Source: Halichondria panicea
Taxonomy: Eukaryota; Porifera; Demospongiae; Suberitida; Halichondriidae
Assembly (NCBI RefSeq): GCF_963675165.1
Contig: NC_087379.1
Coordinates: 3,042,201-3,106,200 of the forward strand
Length of the DNA: 64,000 nt
Direction: 5' to 3'
Of this stretch, positions 59,119 through 64,000 are shown piece after piece (position 1 is the first letter of the stretch; each line of letters starts with the position of its first letter). The notes under the pieces were generated by a model that saw only the letters and a list, made by a program, of their open reading frames with translations, had not been told where the DNA came from and did no database searches. The translations under genes and the position numbers were made by a program.

Positions 59119-59608
59119 CCTGAGTGTGTAAACAACTGAAATTATTTATATCCTTAAATTAATGTATTGTTTAATTATAACGCTGTTGATAATGTATTAT
59201 TCTTATAAGTTTGTTTTGCATTCATGAATTGATCTATAATTATTGTGAACACTCCACCATGGCAAAACAACATGCATTAGATCTACTATGACTTGTACAC
59301 GTAGATTCTATAATTATGGACACACCATTGTATGTGCAGCAGGTGTAGATCTAGTGGATTAGGGAGTGTGACAATACTGTGTGTGCATGCTCTAATTAAT
59401 GGCATTACTGAATTATCTACATTGTACACTAGATATAATTGTACCATAGTGTTATCAAATCTACATTGTGCTGAGAGTGCACGATTGTGCCATAGAAGAT
59501 TGTACAACCAACCACAATGGTCTCAACAGATGGTTAAATTATGACCTATTGCACTCTTATCTGATGTTCCCACAGAATGATGTATCAGATGCATCACAAC
59601 AAGACAAG
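59119..59608. other. Spacer between the two receptor paralogues
   Basis: 490 bp of AT-rich DNA with no ORF of its own, RNA gene or complete transposon. It must contain the 3' end of copy 1 and the promoter of copy 2. It does not resemble the GC-rich foldback sequence upstream of copy 1, so the two copies have unrelated upstream regions. Confidence 0.5.
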
Positions 59609-62600
59609 ATGCATATGCTACTTCTAGCCACGTTACTGGCTGCTTTGGCTCTACACCCAGCTAATGCATACCAGGAGTATCCAACTGTTATTGCAGTGTA
59701 CAATGCTACTGGTGAGTCTGCTATTGTGAATTGTAGTAGTGGCGCAAACTACCGCTACGAAATCAATGACCTACCACTTGGTAATATCACCAGCGGGACA
59801 TTATTGAGACTGTGCTCCAAGTCCTTTGTACTAACGAAAAATGTGTCGCTCTCCAATCTTGAAAACATTGCCTTAGTTGGCTACAAATTTCCAACAGTGA
59901 GGTGTGAGAAGGAAACAAATCTAGGTATTGTCCTAGGATCCATTCGCAATCTTGAGCTACACAACTTCACAGTTGATGGTTGTGGAGTGATGACGACTAT
60001 TAATCCGAAAGCCGACCACAACATTAAGTCTGGTGTTATCATTCAGTATACCACTAATATCACTGTGAATGGTATCAACGTTACGAAAAGTCCTGGGAGT
60101 GGTTTGGCCCTATTTTACAACAATGGATCAATTCGAGTTGAAAATTCAGTGTTCGGAAAAAATGGGGTGGATGGGCACACAGGTGGGAATGGGGTCTACA
60201 TGGAAACTGGGCCTTCAACATCTATTGTCAGCGGCTTAGTAGCAGAATACACATTTACACAATGTGATTTTCTTTTTAATACTGCCGTAACAGGCAAAGA
60301 CAGTATCATCAAAGGCTTCAGTAGATTCGACAAAGGAGGTGGCCTATGTGTGTATATCCTTGCCAGTGAAAAGCATAAAGTAACCATTTCAAATAGTCGT
60401 TTTATAGGAAATCGAGCTGAACATTATGGAGGTGGACTATTTGTTAGCTATATTGGTAAAGCAAGGGACAATAATGTTAGAGTTTCAAATTGTAACTTTT
60501 CGATGAACACTGCAACATTTGGAGGTGGAACGTATGCAGGATACCTCCATACACGTTTGCCAGTTTTAGAAACACCACTAAATTGTTCTCACATTTACGA
60601 ATATCTGAATTTCACGGAAAACAGTGCGAAATTTGGAGGAGGTTCTAGTGTTTTTGCTTCAAAGACTGCAAATAATGATTTCAGTGCAATTGTTAACTTT
60701 GTGAACTGTACTTGGACAAAGAACATAGGTCAGTACGGTGCAGCAGTAACTATTCTCCCTAACGCCTGGAACTTGTACACAGAAGGTTATTTACCAACTC
60801 CAAGATTCATAGGCTGTACTATATCCAATAATCGAGTGAGAGACAGCAACATTTTCAAGAAAGGAGTCTATGCTGAGTATTCCAAGGGCTCGGGAGCATT
60901 TTATTGTTATGGTCATAACATTTCGTTTCAAGGACTAACGCTCATAGAAAACAACCAAGGCTCAGCAATGTACTTGGGCTCATGCTTAGCCATTTTTCAT
61001 AAGAGTTCTATCACATATTTTGTAAATAACACAGGCTACCAAGGAGGAGCTATATACGAACTATCTTCTGTAGTGTACGTTCAAGATGATTCTACTCTCT
61101 ATTTCTCAGCAAACACAGCTGAAGACAAAGGCGGAGCCATTTATGAGCATACATTTTTCATGCATATATATGATTACTCCAAGACATGCTTCATTGACTA
61201 CGTCGATAATATCGAAGAAGTGGCCGAACGTAACATCTCAGTTACATTTATTGATAACTTCGCCGGTAGGTATGGCCACTCAATATATGCCTCTTCTTTA
61301 CAACCTTGTTACAATCGCTTTTCTTTTTCTGCCGCAAACCTATCTGTTGACATATTCGACCAAGTCGGTAATTTCACCTACTTCCCTGAAAACAGACATA
61401 TGGAAATCGCGACTGCCATCAATCACTCAAATATTACTGCAGAAGAGTGGTCAGAGAATCTTCTATTCATCCCTGGAAAGAACATGAGATTACCTTTTGT
61501 TGACTTAGACGATTTGAACCAGGAAGTTCGAACAAGCTACTTAGTAACTATTCAAAATGGCTCTAATGTGACCGTTAATCGAGATTATACCGATATTTCA
61601 AGTAACATTCTACTTTTGTATGGAAAAGATAATACCACTGTTACATTATCCGACACATCTTCCCGACAAATAGCACTCACTTTTAATATAACGATGCAGG
61701 CCTGTCCTCCAGGTTTCATACATGATGATGGCTCTCAAGGCTGTGTATGCTCCGCTGGTTCAAATGAGAGTTATGCTGGAATTGAACATTGCAAAGTAAG
61801 TCTCATGAGAGCTTATAGTAAATATGGGTATTGGATTGGCTATATGGAGAACAAAACTGAAAATGAAGACTCATTGATTTCTGCATATTATAATCCCACT
61901 GAAAATTTCTCTGATCCCACTGGGAACGGCCGTCTACTTCCCGAAACTGCTGACAGAAAAGAGCTGAATGCCATTATGTGCGATGAGACACGGACAGGAT
62001 TTCTCTGCAGTCAGTGCATGGAGAATATGACAGTGCACTATCATAGCCGGGAATTTGCATGTAAGTCCAACAAGTATTGTACCTTTGGCTGGTTGTTTTA
62101 CATTCTTAGTGAAATAGTTCCTGTCACCATAATCTTTCTTTTCATTATCTATTTTAACATTCCTTTCACTTCTGGGCTTGTAAATGGCTTTATATTTTAT
62201 TGCCAAATGGTTGAAGTGATTCAAATAGTTTCCAGCGGCCTCATCTCTTTGTCAGAAACCGCTCAGATTATAAATAAAGTTCATACTTTCATATACTTGA
62301 GCACCACCTTAAATTTTTTCGTTGTTGATGACCTTTCATTTTGCCTATGGGACAATGCAAGTGCAATGTCAATTGCGGCTTTCAGTAATGTTACTCTTCT
62401 CTATGCACTCGTTCTTGTGGTACTTGTTACCCTTGTGTTCAGAAGCTGCTCCTTTAGGTGTACATGTAGACATAACTCTTCAGGGTACTTTCCACTTGTA
62501 CCAAACCCGAAATTTCAAGGCAGCATCATTCACGGCTTAGCTGCATTCCTGATTCTTTGTTATGCACATTGTGGTCATTCCTCATTGCCGTTGCTCCTGT

Positions 62601-63346
62601 CTGTGAGTGTATACAGCAAAGGACCAACTGCTTACCAGAAAATGGTGAATGTTCAACCAGATATTGAGTGGCTTAGTGGTCAGCATTTACCTTATGCAAT
62701 ACTGTCTCTTCTACTGGTGTTCTTCATGCTTTTCTTACCTCCAATTCTTCTGGTTGTGTACCCACTGCATTACAAAGTCCTAGCTTTCTTAAGAATTGCC
62801 GAATTTCGATGCGTCCAAATTGTATTTAGCCCTCTGGATAAATTGAAACCCTTCTTTGATTCATTTCAAAGCTGCTTCAAGGACAAATTTCGTTTTTTCT
62901 CTGGACTCTATTTCATTTATAGACTTAGTATGATTGTGACTGTTTTTAACCACAGTGCCCAAGTAAGCTTTTTCTTTATCGAAGTTCAATTGGTGGTTAT
63001 GCTTACTCTTCACGCTTTATGCCAGCCATACAAAGAACATTTCCACAATGTGATTGACACTCTCTTATTTTGTAATCTTGCTGTCATCAATGCTATCACA
63101 TACTACAACGTCTCTGCTTCTATGGCAAACGTGACGGATCTAAACCTCTCGGCAACTACCTGGTTACAAACGATACTGATCATTTTGCCTTTACCATTTG
63201 TGTTGGTGTTTTTAGTTGCACAAACATCTTGTGTACGTGCTTGTTGCAGAAATTCAAGCTTAAAAAGTGTTTCTTCTGAGGAAGATGACTTGCCAGACAG
63301 AATGCAAGTCAACTATCACACACAGGACAATCAAAACAGTAGCTAG
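59609..63346 (+). CDS. Beta-helix ectodomain / Cys-rich / multi-pass membrane protein, copy 2, intronless, 1245 aa
   Basis: The frame is open from 59468, but the Met at 59609 begins a signal peptide (MHMLLLATLLAALALHPANA) and aligns with copy 1, so that start is preferred. Domain order equals copy 1: beta-helix turns (FDKGGGLCVYI, HYGGGLFVSYIG, TFGGGTYAGYLH, GYQGGAIYELSS, EDKGGAIYEHTF), the Cys-rich module (ACPPGFIHD, GCVCSAG, GFLCSQCMENM) and the multi-TM block (FGWLFYILSEIVPVTIIFLF, DKLKPFFDSFQSCFKDKFRFFSGLYFIYR, LCQPYKEHFHNVIDTLLFCNLAVINAITYYN). CGRC of copy 1 is CSQC here. The cytoplasmic tail is different (SSLKSVSSEEDDLPDRMQVNY...), Ser- and acid-rich, suggesting different signalling or trafficking. 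Like copy 1 it lacks introns, in contrast to all other genes in the window. Confidence 0.9.
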   Translation: MHMLLLATLLAALALHPANAYQEYPTVIAVYNATGESAIVNCSSGANYRYEINDLPLGNITSGTLLRLCSKSFVLTKNVSLSNLENIALVGYKFPTVRCEKETNLGIVLGSIRNLELHNFTVDGCGVMTTINPKADHNIKSGVIIQYTTNITVNGINVTKSPGSGLALFYNNGSIRVENSVFGKNGVDGHTGGNGVYMETGPSTSIVSGLVAEYTFTQCDFLFNTAVTGKDSIIKGFSRFDKGGGLCVYILASEKHKVTISNSRFIGNRAEHYGGGLFVSYIGKARDNNVRVSNCNFSMNTATFGGGTYAGYLHTRLPVLETPLNCSHIYEYLNFTENSAKFGGGSSVFASKTANNDFSAIVNFVNCTWTKNIGQYGAAVTILPNAWNLYTEGYLPTPRFIGCTISNNRVRDSNIFKKGVYAEYSKGSGAFYCYGHNISFQGLTLIENNQGSAMYLGSCLAIFHKSSITYFVNNTGYQGGAIYELSSVVYVQDDSTLYFSANTAEDKGGAIYEHTFFMHIYDYSKTCFIDYVDNIEEVAERNISVTFIDNFAGRYGHSIYASSLQPCYNRFSFSAANLSVDIFDQVGNFTYFPENRHMEIATAINHSNITAEEWSENLLFIPGKNMRLPFVDLDDLNQEVRTSYLVTIQNGSNVTVNRDYTDISSNILLLYGKDNTTVTLSDTSSRQIALTFNITMQACPPGFIHDDGSQGCVCSAGSNESYAGIEHCKVSLMRAYSKYGYWIGYMENKTENEDSLISAYYNPTENFSDPTGNGRLLPETADRKELNAIMCDETRTGFLCSQCMENMTVHYHSREFACKSNKYCTFGWLFYILSEIVPVTIIFLFIIYFNIPFTSGLVNGFIFYCQMVEVIQIVSSGLISLSETAQIINKVHTFIYLSTTLNFFVVDDLSFCLWDNASAMSIAAFSNVTLLYALVLVVLVTLVFRSCSFRCTCRHNSSGYFPLVPNPKFQGSIIHGLAAFLILCYAHCGHSSLPLLLSVSVYSKGPTAYQKMVNVQPDIEWLSGQHLPYAILSLLLVFFMLFLPPILLVVYPLHYKVLAFLRIAEFRCVQIVFSPLDKLKPFFDSFQSCFKDKFRFFSGLYFIYRLSMIVTVFNHSAQVSFFFIEVQLVVMLTLHALCQPYKEHFHNVIDTLLFCNLAVINAITYYNVSASMANVTDLNLSATTWLQTILIILPLPFVLVFLVAQTSCVRACCRNSSLKSVSSEEDDLPDRMQVNYHTQDNQNSS

Positions 63347-64000
63347 GTAACTGTGATTGTGACGCTCATACCTATATATAGCTATATACTCTCTGGTGTA
63401 GTCCATATCCATACTCTTGTTTGTTTCCCACCAATTTCATGGTATTATGCTAGTACATTGTGACATTAAGTTAAAATGTTTGCAATGCGTGTGTATTGAT
63501 TTTTTGAATTGGTTATTATTCTTACATCATTAATTTTGAGATCTACCATTCATACGAACTCAAGGCTTCTTTTCCAATTTGCATTCGTCGTCTCCCAGGT
63601 ATACAGAGGGAAAAGGTATCGTACTGATTAATGGACTGCCGTGACAAATAATTACTATACCTTACATAATTGACATGGTTTTATAGTCAGTAACACGGAT
63701 ACCGTATAGCAGATAATTCAAACTATCCATATAAAAGAGAGTTGACTTGACACACTTTTGCGTTTTCGCATTTTTCACGGCTTCGCTACCTCAAAAATTA
63801 CCTGCTATACATGTATATACAATATCCTACCGTATAGTTCGCTGTAAAAATGTACACGTGATCATGCATCTGGATTCCCAATATATTGGTCAATTCAAAC
63901 TATCTATCGTATAGTGGGGATAATTTTCGTAGGGTAAAAATTCGTTATTTTCATGGGCAAGCTGACCTCAACGAACATTTTACCACGAAAACTTAGGCGT
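63347..64000. other. Downstream region with family F MITE fragments
   Basis: Past the receptor stop no gene is visible. From about 63700 the phrases ACCGTATAGC, TACCTGCTATAC, CGTATAGTGGGGATAATTTTCG and CATTTTACCACGAAAA recur, matching the TIR and interior of the element at 28138-28343. At least one copy runs off the right edge of the window. Confidence 0.6.

Noticed and set aside
59468-59608. 47-residue N-terminal extension of receptor copy 2
   Set aside because: It would bury the signal peptide, has no counterpart in copy 1, and the Met at 59609 aligns with the copy 1 start.

Overview
The window looks like nuclear DNA of an early-branching animal, most probably a sponge (inference). It is AT-rich. 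Most genes are split by short GT-AG introns. The animal-specific families RFX, annexin, APAF1 and death domain are present, next to an intronless beta-helix/multi-TM receptor family that I associate with sponges. No bacterial operon structure, CRISPR array or rRNA is visible. All gene models were built by hand from splice signals, and every one keeps frame across all introns.

Layout. 1-1595 (-): 5' part of a secreted or membrane-anchored protein with a Ser/Thr/Pro stalk, cut by the left edge. 1955-6503 (-): a four-exon RNA ligase (227 aa) with all nucleotidyltransferase motifs. 6869-15880 (+): a 14-exon RFX transcription factor of the RFX4/6 type (813 aa), head-to-head with the ligase. 16199-18891 (-): a 166-aa single-pass membrane protein with a death domain. 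19075-23577 (+): an annexin with a PGY-rich head (555 aa), 183 bp from the death-domain gene. 23578-26863: repeats and no convincing gene. 26864-31580 (+): a two-domain astacin-like zinc peptidase (537 aa) whose second domain has lost the catalytic Glu. 31731-45132 (-): a 24-exon APAF1-like CARD/NB-ARC/WD40 protein (1292 aa). 47669-50432 and 50721-54013 (-): two tandem peroxisomal sarcosine/pipecolate oxidase-like genes. 55372-59118 and 59609-63346 (+): two tandem intronless proteins of about 1245 aa with a signal peptide, a beta-helix ectodomain, a Cys-rich module and about 8 TM segments.

Introns and spacers are crowded with small non-autonomous DNA transposons. Several have exact target-site duplications and several are nested. 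They include hAT-like (8-bp TSD), 9-bp-TSD MULE-like, TTAA piggyBac-like, TTA Harbinger-like, TA pogo/mariner-like elements, and a GC-rich foldback element directly upstream of the first receptor gene.

Functional themes: apoptosis or innate signalling (APAF1-like and membrane death-domain protein), surface or secreted recognition (beta-helix receptors, stalked protein, peptidase), RNA repair (ligase) and peroxisomal amino-acid oxidation. The best candidates for undescribed biology are the beta-helix/multi-TM receptor pair, the active-plus-inactive peptidase fusion, the spliced RNA ligase and the minimal membrane death-domain protein.
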